Shown one piece after another: positions 1 to 12,300 of a stretch of 64,000 nucleotides of DNA. Source of the DNA: Plectrocnemia conspersa. Lineage: Eukaryota; Arthropoda; Insecta; Trichoptera; Polycentropodidae. How positions within the stretch are numbered: the stretch's first letter is position 1; every line of letters starts with the position of its first letter. The stretch lies in the NCBI GenBank assembly GCA_009617715.1, contig VTFK01000072.1, forward strand, positions 124,001 to 188,000. The letters are read 5' to 3'. The position numbers and the translations under genes are program-made. The notes under the pieces were generated by a model, which made no database searches, was not told where the DNA came from, and saw only the letters and a program-made list of their open reading frames with translations.

Positions 1-424
1 GAAATTGAACACGAAATTGGTTTTTTGACCTAAAGTAAGTCATAAAACGACTTTTCTTAATGCTGATAATTTTAAATGTCTTTTAAATATTATCATCAAT
101 AATATAAAAACATTAACTAAAGGGCCCAGATTACTGATTAATTCAGATGATTTTGTAATGATATGTACAGGGTAAAATATTACCGATATTATAAAAACAC
201 GTTGATTTGAAAATATACAATATATATTTGTATTTATTTTCTCGGTATCTACCGATAATTTTTTAATTAACCAAATAGTACAAAAAATCAATTAATTACA
301 TGTAAAATATTTTTTAATTAAAATATAATTATTTTAATTATTTTCATAATCGATAGACTTAGTGAATCAAAGTGCTTACATACTTTTTAATCAATCATTC
401 AAATTACTAGAATAGAGATCATCT
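1..424. other. Gene-free AT-rich sequence
   Basis: I see no coding or repeat signal here. It probably lies inside the large first intron of the minus-strand cation channel whose first coding exon is at 4929-5573, because the following channel exons are not found between 1 and 4928. Confidence 0.4.
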
Positions 425-1000
425 GCGATTGAGTTAATTCAGCTAAATTTCTGGAACATTTTTCTAGTTTATTGTGTATACAATAACTAATAATAATTGG
501 AACGGATTTAATATACATTTAGATCGGATCAATATCGGCGTTTTTGTGTGTGTGGATTTACAAATAAATTAAATAACATGAAATAAAATCTTTGCGTCTT
601 GAAACAACAAATACAAAAACGTAACACGAACTTTATTAAAATTTGTAACCCACACCTGTTTTTGAGATTAGCGTTAAACGATAATAAGAAGTGTGCCTTT
701 CCAACATTTTGTTTTGTTCAACGAACGAATTCTGCGTATTTCAGTCATAGTAGATACCACCAATAAACATTCTATTTGCAATTTTTTTTTTAGTAGGCGT
801 AAAAGCATTTTTTTGGTAAGAAGAAACGTCTCACTGTCTCACATTTCGAAACAAAATAAAGGCACATAAAGAACCATGAATTTTGGAGTGGTACTAGTCA
901 CTCGGGTATATTGAGAGAAAAACTCAAGTATTCAAATTGTTGTATTATAAAAAAAATCATTCGAGATGGCGTAAACGAAAATATTACAATTATTCGATCA
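425..1000 (+). repeat. Dispersed repeat, copy A (unclassified, about 0.6 kb)
   Basis: This block matches, in inverted orientation, the block at about 49935-50560. Shared landmarks in order include AAATCTTTGCGTCTTGAAAC, AGCGTTAAACGA, CTTTCCAAC, ACTAGTCACTCGGGTATATT and CTCAAGTAT, with small insertions and deletions between them. No ORF and no clear terminal inverted repeats are visible, so the class is open (non-autonomous DNA element, SINE-like element or Helitron fragment). The ends are approximate. Confidence 0.65.
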
Positions 1001-1199
1001 ATTATTTGAATATTCATATGCGTCCTCGAATATGGCTCCATTGTCTGGAATCTCAGTAAATCAGGAAATAAAATATAAAAAAAATAGTTTTTCGCTTTCA
1101 AACAAGTGAAAATTCTCTTAAGGCTGATAATTTCTTTGTTTTGAAAATAAGTACTTGAAGGCATAGATTATATCCTCGAAAATCACTCGACAACACATA

Positions 1200-2060
1200 A
1201 ATTTAATAGTTTCACGAAGCACATATGCGCTATGTTAGATATAGAAAAAGCGTTCGACACAGTATGGCATGACGGTTTGATTCATAAACAACAAAAACAA
1301 AACCCCTAATACGTTCGTATCTGAGAAGTAAAAGCTATGTTGTTTTACTTAACAACAAACTCTCGATTACGCGTAAATTCAGCTGGAATTCTTCAGGGAA
1401 GTTTGCTCTGGCCGTACGAACGATATTCCAAAAATAAAAAATACGCGTTTTTTTATGTACGCTGATGATACAGTTCATTTAATTAGTTCTCACGGTATTA
1501 AATCAATCGCGAATAAATTAAAAACACTTTTAAAATTCTAAATAAATATTTTGAGAAATGAAAAATTAAAATCAACCGAAATAAATCAGAAGCAATTATT
1601 TTCACAAAACGTCGGAATACTCTGTCTGAAAAAAAAAAACCACCTCTCCTAAATGAAAAGTGAAATAACGTAAAATAAAAAACAAGCTTTAAATAGTGGC
1701 TTACATCTGGATTCCAAACTTAAATATAATAAACATATTGCAAAGAGCTTGCCGCCATTGTGGTCCTTAAAGCGATATTTAATAAAAATAAGAGCGATTT
1801 TCAAAATTATAAGTCATTCAAAGCAAAGCTAGTATAAAAATAATATATAACACACTATAAAAACTGCACATAACATTAAAAAATCATGCCAGAAAGTATT
1901 ATAAAAATATCTCGCAAAACTACACTAGCCCACTAATCTCGTGTATCAGTGACTATGATAAAAACAACCTTAAATTTAAATAAAAGCACAAAATGCTAAA
2001 GCCCATTGCTCTAGAGACTTAAACAACATATCAATAGTTATAGTACAAAAGCTAGTAATA
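1200..2060 (+). mobile_element. LINE (non-LTR retrotransposon) reverse transcriptase remnant
   Basis: Translating across frameshifts and stops gives recognisable reverse transcriptase motifs in the right order. LDIEKAFDTVWHDGLI lies near 1235 (the first catalytic Asp region), then FFMYADDTVHLI near 1450-1485 (the YADD active site), then LHLDSKLKYNKHI near 1705-1740. The order and spacing fit a Jockey/CR1-like LINE ORF2 from the catalytic palm to the thumb. The frame is broken many times, so it is a fossil. It lies antisense to the channel gene, probably within its intron. Confidence 0.75.
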
Positions 2061-3440
2061 ATGTAATAATAGTGTAAATTTACTAGTAATTTTATAAAAA
2101 AAACGATAAAGAAATTTAACGTATCCGGGTAATAATGTCGTAACATGACACACATTTATCATCCGTGGTCGTTTTATCTCTGTCGTTTGTTTTTGTCCCG
2201 AAACGCAAATTCAACATTAACGCTGTGAAATTTGGTAGTTAGCGGACCGGAGTAAAAACTTTAATCCTACCCTAATATCACAACACATTACACGATTATA
2301 CGTCCAAACCTACGCATATAAACACACATATATGTAATAATACCCCTTTTACACTAATCAGACATCACGGCTTAAAAAATCTTACAGCAAAAATAAATTC
2401 AAAATAAACTACTAGCTCAAGGATAATTTTATATGTAGATTTTATTTATTTATAAAATTTTATATATATTGTTTAAATTTCTAGTCACGTTATTTTGAAT
2501 GTGACAATCAATTTAATACAAAAGATAAACTCAAAGATAATTCGGTTGAAGATAAGGTTGTTTTTATATTATATAGTACAGTATAGGTTGATCGTTTGTT
2601 GGTAACCCTCGTCATTCCAACCAACATCTAAGACGTCAACGTAAAGGATTAAGCTAGATTACAACTGATTTAATATACATTAAACGCTCTAGCCTGCTAA
2701 GCGACAATATTCCTACAATCTTCAAAATACATATGAACTTTGCTAAAATGTCTATCGTGAAACACGAGCTCAATAACCAATTTAGCGTGACGGGAAATTA
2801 ATGAAAATCTGCCACTCACGTGCACCAGTGAAATTTCGCGGTTACCGTCAAAGTGTGGATCAGAGTCATTTATCACATCATTAAATATAGTAGTCACGAA
2901 TAAGAGTGTAAGATATAATTTCTGAATTATGTGCAATAACATCAATATTGCATACAGAAGATCGTAGCTTAATCTTCATATTTTATTTACATAATATAAC
3001 TAGATTTCAAATTATTATTTATTATTCTAAATGTATTAGTTATATGGGTACTGTATATATAGGTACTGTTTAAATTTGCCAAAAAATAAGTTTATTAAAA
3101 AGTATAATGCCCCTGGAAATTTCCTTTATAAATTTTTCCTATTCTTATATTTACTGATTTTTAAAAATATATTAACGAAATTCTTTGGTAGTAATTTATA
3201 TTTAATTATAATGACAAGATCGCCCGCAATCGTTGTAATGAAATTACTTACTAAAATTTCTGTCCTTAGGATATTCTAATAAATGACATTTTTCTCTCGT
3301 TTGCGTTATATAATACAAACGGTATAGCTTATTTGAGCGTTTTTCTATTAAACAATATAACAGTTTCATAAAGTCAAAATGTGGTTCAAACAGATATCAA
3401 TCATTCTTGGATTCAGACGATAACAACCAAAAAGCCGACC
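2061..3440. other. AT-rich intronic/intergenic DNA
   Basis: No recognisable gene, RNA or repeat. A weak 82-codon open frame on the minus strand at 2697-2945 has no recognisable motif and no splice context that would tie it to the channel gene. Confidence 0.35.
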
Positions 3441-3870
3441 GGCTCTAAATTTAAAAAATTAAGTAAATTCGAGACTTTCTGCAAGTGTTACTATCATATA
3501 ACAAAGGACAGCGTGTGAAATGCAATATTGCCACCTACATGTTCAAAATATTTAACGGTCATTCCAAATCTGTTCAATCGGTCACATCGTTATAATTTGT
3601 CATGGCAGCAAAGAGTGGAAGAGCACTAAGCTTCCCTCAGGCGGTTCATGTGCATAAAAATAGATATACAGCTTTCAACTAAATAACGTTCGAAAATTAC
3701 TCCTGAGGATATCTCGCGGCTTTCTAACTTTGACAAACTGAAATCGTATAAGCTCGAACTAAGTAGAGTTGCCGACTATCTCAAAACAGAGAAATTCGAG
3801 AAATTAACGTCAATCTTGGTTCAGCTCAACGTCCAAATTCTAGAGTTCAACCCGCCTTAGAGACAACTGG
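3440..3870 (+). mobile_element. Coding-like debris, possibly LINE-derived
   Basis: Short open stretches in shifting frames look protein-derived, for example EDISRLSNFDKLKSYKLELS near 3710-3765, but I cannot match them to a family. The stretch is just upstream of, and in the same orientation as, the LINE 3' end at 3970-4400. It may be part of the same insertion or a different old element. Confidence 0.3.
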
Positions 3871-3969
3871 ATCTTTCGAACGTTGATACAAATTTTATAT
3901 TATGTATAAACACAAAAAAATCTACAATAATATTATATAGCCCCATTTTAATTATTGTATAACAATATT

Positions 3970-4400
3970 ATATATGCCTAATTAAATTACGAAATAGGGC
4001 AATGAGAGTAGTTTTAAACAAAAATAGATTTATTTGTTGTAGAAGTATGATTGATAGAATAGAATAGATAAATGTTTTAGTATTTATATATATAAGTTTG
4101 AAAATAATTATTAAGTATTAAATAAGAAATAAAAATGTACATAGATTTAATACTAGAAATAGAGACAATTTAGTGATAGTTAGGTATAAGAAAATAAGTA
4201 TGGCCAGGGGAATAATGTAAGAAGGTGTGAATTTATATAATTATATTTCTAGGACAATCCGTAAAAATAAAAATGTAGCGGCTTTCCTCAATAGAATAAA
4301 GAAACACCTTCGTGTATTAAGAAATAAATTATAATATCTGTTTATGTTTATATTAAGTTGTATTTATATATGCTTTGCTAAATAAATAATAAGAGAACTT
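3970..4400 (+). mobile_element. LINE 3' end, copy 1 (C-terminus of ORF2)
   Basis: Frame-shifted translation reads NRAMRVVLNKNRFICC, then FNTRNRDN, then a stretch with the SRTIRKNKNVAAFLNRIKKH pattern typical of the C-terminal end of Jockey-like LINE ORF2 (NxAxR, HNTRxR, xFxxLPxxI). The last part, about 4080-4400, is clearly homologous at nucleotide level to 12770-13075, and both end in an AATAAATAA-type tail. So the window holds two copies of one LINE family, both 5'-truncated as usual for LINEs. Confidence 0.75.
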
Positions 4401-4928
4401 TACGTCAACATTACTCAAATTGTTGCACAAATATCAATATTCCAATCTTGTATGAAAATAAAAACCTCTGACAGAAGCAAAAACAACTAACGATACAGCT
4501 GAAAACAACTGCTATGTATGCATATTAATCGAGATATTATTATATAATACAATAAATAAATAAGAGACTTGTTATATAAATGCTTCTATACACAAATAAG
4601 TTTGATGGAATAAGAAGATATATAAATACTGCGATTATATCAAAATGTCACTCGATCGATTGAGGCACCTAATCGTTAGAGGGTACTGGTAGATAAGGAT
4701 AAATCTCCTGTTTTCGAACTGTCTCAATCTACTATATAGTCTTTATATAATACTCGCATTTATACGATCGATAAATGTTTGTGCGTGCTGCCTATTATCG
4801 TTGAACTACGATGATGGGGAATATTATTATTAGATTGGCAAGGAATCTAGCTAAGCGTTGATTTTGGGTTACGAAACACGGCAAATAAGATACAATTTAG
4901 TAGTATAAAGGTTTGAATTGAGACTCAC

Positions 4929-5573
4929 CTCATCGTATATGAAGTTGTCTATCTCCTCCAGAGGTCTTCCGTACAGCTTTGGCGGAAAAGGCTCGTACTT
5001 GAAAGGCAGCCTTGCTCCATCCTCCACACTCAATTTTCTTCTGGGTTGAAAGCCGTACTCCTTGACCAGTTGTACAGTCTTGGATTCGAGCCTCTCAAGC
5101 GACTCTCTAGTGAACGGCTTAACAGTCGCTTTGCCCGATGTTCTTGATCCATCACTAGGAGTTTTGATGGAAGTGATCGAAGGCGGGGTCTTAGCCGATC
5201 CTGGAGTGTTAGCTTTAGCCTCGATTGGAGTCTTGACCTTTCCATTGCTACCGGGTGTCTGTTGTTTCTTAGGCGGATCTACAAAAGTGACGCCCTCTAA
5301 CGGTATTCTAAGTTCTTTTCTCTTGGGCGAGTTTCTTTTGTATTGGAGAACTGGACTCAAAGAAGGGTTGGTTCTTTCTAGGGTTCTGACTATCTCGACC
5401 AGCAAGCTCGAATCTTCTATGTCGCTAGCTGGCGACAGGATCTCGGACGGCTCTTTGGCGGACTGTTCCGAGATATGCAAGGATTGATCTTCATCTCCAG
5501 CGCTTCGTATGGACGAGTCCTCGGCAATGTCGGGACTGGTCACTCTACCGGTTACTTCAGGCGGCGTTGGCAT
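4929..5573 (-). CDS. NaCP60E: Voltage-gated cation channel (NaCP60E/DSC1-like), first coding exon, partial
   Basis: The ATG at 5573 opens 215 codons ending exactly at a strong donor (GAT GAG|GTGAGT) at 4929/4928, phase 0; reading on hits a stop at 4869, as expected for intron. The exon encodes only the cytoplasmic N-terminus: an acidic Ser/Thr/Pro-rich leader (residues 1-150), then KPFTRESLERLE, shared in style with insect para-type sodium channels (RPFTRESL), and finally FPPKLYGRPLEEIDNFIYDE just before domain I. The last motif points to the invertebrate Nav2/DSC1 branch rather than para, from family knowledge and not a search. These channels are plasma-membrane cation channels of excitable cells. 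No transmembrane exon is seen down to position 1, so the remainder lies beyond a long intron outside the window. Confidence 0.75.
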
Positions 5574-5930
5574 CGCGCAACGACTTGAATTAAAATTATT
5601 GCTTTTTTGTTATAGTCTATTTTATAGCGCCACTTGATGTTCACGCCATTTGTTCCCAAAGTTCCCAACGCGGGTTGGGAACCGTTTTATACACATGACA
5701 ACGCAATTGTGTCGCGGACGCGGCACCGACACACATCGCCCTCCGCGTCTAGGGGTTCAAGGGTTAATTTGTTGATATATACAACGTAGGTATCCATTTT
5801 CTAAGAAGCTGCTACACGCTGAACTTTGACCTTAGCCACTGGTTGCCCGGGACGCTCGCTCTCCACGCCTCCCGGATAACACCTCTTTTCTTCGACGACG
5901 ACTTCACGGTATCACTTAATTAGTTAAATC
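5574..5930 (-). promoter_or_regulatory. CpG-richer leader/promoter region of the channel gene with a 9-bp hairpin
   Basis: Directly upstream of the channel ATG the AT-rich background gives way to CpG-rich sequence. It contains a perfect 9-bp stem (GTTCCCAAC at 5661-5669 and GTTGGGAAC at 5674-5682) with a 4-nt loop, about 90 nt before the start codon, preceded by a direct repeat of half the stem (5652-5660). This could be a leader hairpin or a symmetrical transcription-factor site. The promoter role is inferred from position and composition; no clear TATA box is seen. Confidence 0.4.
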
Positions 5931-8290
5931 TTGGATGATCGTACTATATATATATACATACATACATATACATATATAATAAAATCAATAAATCTAGTAT
6001 TCACAAGTCACTACACTGTCAATGTTGATCATCTTATTGCCGTCGACATTTCTTAAAGATTCTTTTGGTATTTGAAGAATATATTTTTCATTACTTTCAA
6101 TGCTCTAGCCATTGGGTTTTTATTGCGTGTGAACTGTGATTGTGCCAGTGATTGTTGTCCTAAATCTATAACAATAAAAATAAAACATGAACGTTATGAA
6201 TATTATCTCGTTTTGGCAATAGGTGAAATTTATTCGCGCGGAGGTCGTAAAAAGCGGCGGTTAAAATTAAACCGGATTATGTAGGAATCGCCAGCCGGAA
6301 ACGGATATATCTACTAGGCTTTGTCCGGATAAAATGCGTATACCCGTCTTCGGTCGCTTCTGCCTTATTTATATTTTATAACTCGATTACTTTCCAGATT
6401 AAAATTTCGGATCTTTGGAGTAAGCTGTGCTTGTTCAAAATTATATATTATATAATTATTATACTAGCTTATACGGAAAATTATAACATTCTTTAAGTTT
6501 AATTAGTATCCTACAATGACAATGTAATATAATATAATATTTAAATATTCGCAACACACAGATAAATTATTAATTTAATTAAACGTCCCAAGAATATGTA
6601 TATATACCTGTTTATTTGTAATGCTATTTCGAGTCTATATTTATCTTACATAAAATCAGAAAAAAATTTGAAAGGCGAATGTCTCTTGTTGGTGTATGTA
6701 GATGTGATTCTAGAAGATCTTACTTTCTTAAAAAGCAATTTAGGAACCACCTTTACTAATTTGTCATGTAAAAAATACGAAACAATTGGTTACTATCTAA
6801 ACAAATGGAAAACGTTTCGTAACAAAAGAATGTAAATAATATTCAATGACCCAAGTAGAATTAATTTGAATATAACAAACACTACAACTTCTCGAAAAAC
6901 CGCATTAACTCTAGGGAGATCAGACGATGCTCCTGTGAGTTAATACAGCTGTGTCAGGGGTAACCAAGGTACAAACAGAGGCTTTAAACACATCTTTATA
7001 AAATAGTATTAAACTCATACACACCTTTCTATCTAGTAATTTATTAAGATCAAATTAAAAAATATTTTTATTTATTATATTTGACATAGGTAATAAACAA
7101 ACATTTTTCGTATTAATTTATACTACATGATTATTTTGAATATTAATTGAAAGTAATTAGTTGGAAAAAAATTAAAAATATATTTTTATTTATTTTAAAT
7201 ATAGTTCATAATGCAAAATAAATTACTACATATATTAAATCATTATCCTCAATAATTTGCCTGTAAAATATATGTGTTAAACTTTGCTATTTATCTCTAA
7301 ACTAATGGTAATACCTAACAAAATATTGTTTATACTACACTTATATTTTAATCAAAAACTATATATTTAACACTTAAAATTGTTCTTATATATCAGTAAA
7401 CAATATTCGATTTCATACTTATCGTAAAATGTGATATATTGTGAATTTATAAAGATTTATCTCGTGCGAGCTTTATTCGATACACGTTCGTATCATTTTG
7501 TTTTGAATCTTGACTTGGATTTGCCTAAGTTCAAAAAAATGGATAAAGTTTGCGGTCATATAACTTTTTCAAATAAAGGGTTAAGTTTATGCTATGAAGA
7601 CAGATACTTGTATCTTGTATGTATTAAAAAAGTTAGGCAATATTCGAATTAAAAACTTCATACCTTCAGATTTATGAAATTTGATTTATACAATAAATTC
7701 AGGATTTCAGTTTAATTTAGTTTTCAATTAGACTGAATTTACAGATGAATAAATCAAAATACAGGCGACAGAGTTAATTAATAAAGTTTTAAAATCATTA
7801 TGAAAAACATAATATGAGTATAGGTAATAATTACTGAATTAATATATATTGAGAGATTGTATAAAAAAATGTATAATACATATATATATACTATATAACT
7901 ATTTAGAAAAAGTACTTATATCTTAATATTTTTATCTATTCTTTTAACAGAGAAATATTTTTAAAAAAACAATAAAAAATTCTGAGAGCCTTTATCTATA
8001 ATTATGTTAAAAATAAAAATTAAAGGAAAGCACTCGATCAGAAAAAAAGTATCTGTCATGGTTTAGGAACATCAGTAAACGGATCGATCAAAGCTTTCTT
8101 ATGATAAAGCCCAGCACTGTAAATTTATTTTTAAAAAAATATCTAAATATATAAAAAAAATACTATAATTTTCCGTAAAAATCGAATTTTAATAAAAATA
8201 AATAATAGGCAGAACACTTTTAAAAACATTAATCATATCGACCGCTAAAGCCTTCAAAATATATCCATATAACACAACACACAAAGGCCA
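5931..8290. other. Upstream DNA, mostly featureless
   Basis: A TA/CATA microsatellite lies at about 5945-5985. A GC-richer block at about 6230-6400 stands out from the AT-rich surroundings and may be conserved non-coding sequence. The remaining 1.9 kb shows only short AT-rich open frames with no recognisable product. Confidence 0.35.
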
Positions 8291-8297
8291 AGAACAC

Positions 8298-8350
8298 AAC
8301 AACCGCACAAAGCTATTGATTTTAAATCAATACCGAAGAACGCGGTTGTT
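8298..8350. other. Nested double-stem hairpin
   Basis: Outer arms AACAACCGC (8298-8306) and GCGGTTGTT (8342-8350) are perfectly complementary. Inside them sits a second perfect 9-bp stem, TATTGATTT (8314-8322) and AAATCAATA (8324-8332), with a single-base centre. It borders a CpG-richer island. Function unknown. Confidence 0.5.
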
Positions 8351-8379
8351 TTTCACGTAGTGTGGTTAAAACGGAAATT

Positions 8380-8560
8380 TAACCCTTTGCGCACGCACGG
8401 CCGCTGCGGCAATAATTTTTGCGCCGGCTCAATTAATTCGTTTTCATTAACCGATCCGCCTCTAACGACGTTTATTAACGGCGTTATCAGTCTGCGAGCG
8501 ACCCTCCTAATTTCATCAGTACTATATTAAAATATCAGTCCATAAATTCGTGCGCAATTA
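8380..8560. other. GC/CpG-richer island, candidate non-coding element
   Basis: High-complexity sequence with many CpG dinucleotides in a strongly AT-rich region and no sustained reading frame. A similar island lies at about 9280-9560. They are candidates for conserved regulatory DNA upstream of the channel gene. This rests on composition only. Confidence 0.3.
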
Positions 8561-9279
8561 CAGCATAAGTTTGTTTGTAAATACGCATTTCGTAGAATCA
8601 CGTGTTTTTATATTATATAATGTATATTTACATAATCAGATTATCTTCGAAAATCGTGAAGATTAAACGTTCATAAAAATTTAATTTTAAAAGAGGGAAT
8701 GTTTGAACATTTATTATTCCAACCAAACTTTGCCGTTATTGAAACGTGGTTCAATCACTTGCCGTTTATTTAAATATGTTTGATTGACTTTAAACTTCAC
8801 TTAGATTTTATATTGCATTAAGGATGCAGCGTAGTGAACATTTAGTTTAATTTTTATGTTTTAGAAATATCCAGCTGCGACATTTATAATATTTCTATTA
8901 AATAAGCAATGGAGTAAAAATAATTTATTATAAGAGCATTTAATAATTAGATCAATCGCAGTCAGAAAAACGATTGCGATTAAGCAGCTGAGATGACAGC
9001 CTAAATTTATTGAAAGACAAAGTTTAGACCTAGACCTTGTAGTAGTCTTTGGACCACTTTTTGCAAAGCAAACTATTCACACGATAACGCCATTTGCGAT
9101 TTAATCGTTATTCGCTCTTAAAGCTTTTTTATCACATCTAAAAATCTAGTCGTTAAAATATGTATTCATTTATGTTAAGCTATTTTAACGCAATCAGAAG
9201 ATTAATACAGAAATAAACTGTTAATATTAATGTCAATAATCATTTACCAAAAAAATAAACCTTGTTTCAAAATTTATAG

Positions 9280-9560
9280 ACCGGCCTAATATTCTATAAG
9301 GGCTAGGCCGCATATTGATTGCAGCATCCGCAATGTATCAAGTAGGCGTCGAATAAAAGGTGTTATTTTTGCCCAACGATTTGCCATAAATTATTCATGC
9401 CGTCCATTATAGTGTTTTAAGGCGAAGTTTACAAATTGTTTTCGATCCTTGGTTCGAATTTCGGCGGAAGTTTTGGAAAGCCTTCGGCGTGACCGCAAAG
9501 TTTGCGCCCCCGAATCGGTCAATTTGCCGGTTAAATATTTAAACCGTTAATATTATCGAT
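9280..9560. other. GC/CpG-richer island, candidate non-coding element
   Basis: Same character as the island at 8380-8560: complex, CpG-containing, no ORF. A B-box-like string (GGTTCGAATTTC) near 9450 lacks a matching A box or cloverleaf, so I do not call a tRNA. Confidence 0.3.
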
Positions 9561-9839
9561 TATAGCGATATGTGTACGTAAGTTTGCTTAGGTAACTGTG
9601 ACGTTGGTTTTGGTGTAATATATAATTAAGCGATCGTATAAAATGTTAAAAATAGATTATGTCAGTAAGACGACCTTTTCGGTAGATAAAAATAGTGCAC
9701 TAAGCCGACAATATGAAAAATTAATAAATTCACCGAAACAGTTAGCTCGTCATATATAATTATGAACCATAAAATATTCGTGTGACTATAACGCTTTTTA
9801 CACGAAACTAAAACAGAAATTTGTAGATAGAAACATACA

Positions 9840-11720
9840 AAAATGTTATATAGAACCTTAATATGATTTTTTATTACATTTTTAAAAAAGGTTAATGTCT
9901 TTCATTTTTTACATCTACTTATGGTTTTAATCTTAATAAAAGAAGCAATGCTAAATTAATTAGCTTTAGTTGTGTTGTGTTTCATACATGTATATAATTA
10001 ACATATGTAGTATATGTAAAATGAAATATTTTATTTTTAATAAAAAAAAAATATTTTGCATAGTTAAATATGATCAAAAATATATATTTTTTCAAAACAG
10101 TTATATAATATAAATACTAATGAGAAAGTTATATTAATAAAGACACATAATTCAAAAATATTTGAAGTAAATATGAAACATTTATATAAATATTTTTTTT
10201 ATTAAAAAGTTAAGTTTTCAATAGTATAACTTTTTTTTATTAATGTTGATTTTAGAAGATAGTTAAAAGTATTTGCATATTAAGATACATATATAAATAT
10301 TATATAAAATACATAGCAAAACAATTTCAATAAAGACTTATTAAATTGTTATTTAAATATAAAATATAAATAATTTTAATAAATATTTTAGTAAAAATTA
10401 AAATTTCACATTTTTTTATTTATGTTTATTTTACAAGATTGAAGTTTTTTATTTATACTTTATTTGCATATTTGAATATTTACTTACTTCAAAAAATAAT
10501 ACAAATAAATACGTAATAAATAGTTATTTGAAGATAAAATATAATTAATTTAAATAAATATTATATTAAATTTCAAATTAAATATTATAAACCATTTTTA
10601 TTTTCATATTTTTAATATATTTTCATATATGTATATATTTATCAATAATGGAGAATACACTGATCTGAATTTTATAAAAAGTATATAAATAAGTATTATT
10701 CTTTTTTTAATTCAAATAAATTTTTACAATATTTTATTGCTATCTTTATATTTTTATACTATTAAATAAATTTTTAAGATAATATATTATTATAATTTAA
10801 TTTTACGTATTCACATTTTTCATGTCGTAATATAATAATAAAGCACATATTATAAATGCAGCAATAAAAGAGCTTTTAACATAGCATAATTCATTTAAAA
10901 AATATTTTTTGATTAAATATGTTATTATTCTTTAATTTAAAAAAATATTATTTAACTTTGCGGATAGCTATGCAGTTCCACCCCCCCCCCCTCCTTCACT
11001 TTCCCTCTTCTATCGTCTTAAAAAGTGTGATTTTATTATGAATATTATTTTTTTGATTTATTAGTTATTCAATTTTATCTGATTAAAAAATAATATTTGT
11101 TTTGTGTATTTGCATATTTTAATGTTATAAAATAATAAATTACACAAAAACATTATTATAATTTAATTTCTTTAAAAACAGTGTCTTGTTAAATTAGATA
11201 AGCAATAATAAAGCTTTTTGTAAATAAATAAAAATGTATCTACATTTTAATCAATCATCATTCTAGAAGCATCTATACTTTTCTTTCTCCACCCCTCCCC
11301 CTTTTTTCTTCGTCTATACCTGCCCCCTAAAAAATCTTTTTATTTGTGAACTTAATGTTATTGCTATAATTATTCTTTTAATTCTTCAAATAAGTTTTTT
11401 TTTGTTTGAATTAAGGCAAATATGTCGCAATTGAAAATAAAAGACACATCGACACCATTGAGTAATAAAAATTTGGTTTCAAATTTAAAAAATCTATAAA
11501 TAAAAAATATAATGAAATTTCATGCTATTACTTTTTTTTATTAAAATAGCAAGAATATATTTCTGTCCATTGTAATTTATTTCCAAGAAGCATATAAAGA
11601 ATGTGGTATTTTTTACTCATACTAATACAAAAATTAATTATTTTACGTTTTTTTTCCTCTTTTTTAAAACTACACGATCCATTATATCTTTGGGTTACCA
11701 TTTTTTTAAGAATATATCAA
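9840..11720. other. Extremely AT-rich low-complexity stretch
   Basis: Nearly pure A/T with short poly-A and poly-T runs, broken by two pyrimidine tracts (a C run at about 10980-10993 and a C/T tract at about 11280-11310). No gene signal. Confidence 0.6.
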
Positions 11721-11869
11721 TACAATCTACGTAAAAATAATGAAAAAACTTGAAATAAATCTTCTAGAAAATTTATTGTATCAGATTATCGTCTTTCGCC
11801 ACTTAGTTCAAAAACTATCAATGTTTTGTAACAAAGAAAAATACGACATTAACAATTCAATTAAAAGTG

Positions 11870-12300
11870 GCAGAATCATCAAATTGGGTCATCATCAACC
11901 CCGCAGACCGAAAACGCCAACGTCAATCGAATCGCAAAATCCCGCCGGTGCGCGCCACCGTGCGCAACTGTAGCAATATTTGTATGTGTGCATATATGTG
12001 TGTATTTGTATGTATGCGTGTACCGGCGCCGGTACCTGTTAGTGCGCGCGTCGTTGTGCGTCGCGCCACGTGCGCACGTGGCGCTGCGGGCGGCCGCTCG
12101 CGGCAACGCGGGCTGAGGACTGGGGCACGGTACCCACCACCGCGCAAGACTCGGCCTTCAGGGGTAGAGAACCTTCAAAGGCGACAACCCTTTCGCTCGA
12201 TCCAGGGCCAGCTCTTCACGCCCTGATGCAGGATGGTCCATCCTTGAAATTTCCAAAGGAGCAACGTCAATATAGAGTAGAACTAGTATTTAACTAATAA
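11870..12300. promoter_or_regulatory. CpG island with two perfect palindromes (twin E-boxes)
   Basis: An abrupt CpG-rich block follows the AT-rich stretch. It holds a TG/TATG-rich microsatellite (about 11965-12019), a 16-bp perfect palindrome GTACCGGCGCCGGTAC (12020-12035) and a 22-bp perfect palindrome at 12063-12084 made of two CACGTG E-boxes around a central CG. Several overlapping open frames exist on both strands, but they look like by-products of the base composition. It could be a promoter or first untranslated exon, including for the minus-strand channel gene 6.5 kb away, or an inserted element. Confidence 0.4.

Noticed and set aside
2697..2945. Second exon of the cation channel
   Set aside because: The 82-codon minus-strand frame lacks the expected domain I sequence (TFCVVSKRF-like start and S1 segment) and has no acceptor at its beginning.
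5062..5487. 141-codon plus-strand frame opposite channel exon 1
   Set aside because: Antisense shadow. The minus-strand frame carries the channel N-terminal motifs and a correctly placed splice donor.
10981..10993. Poly-C run as a functional element
   Set aside because: A simple homopolymer in low-complexity DNA with nothing around it. It may also be length-uncertain in the assembly.
11867..12297. Several overlapping open frames on both strands of the CpG island
   Set aside because: Overlapping frames in every phase are expected in GC-rich DNA with few stop codons. They are Arg/Pro-rich, mutually exclusive and without motifs.
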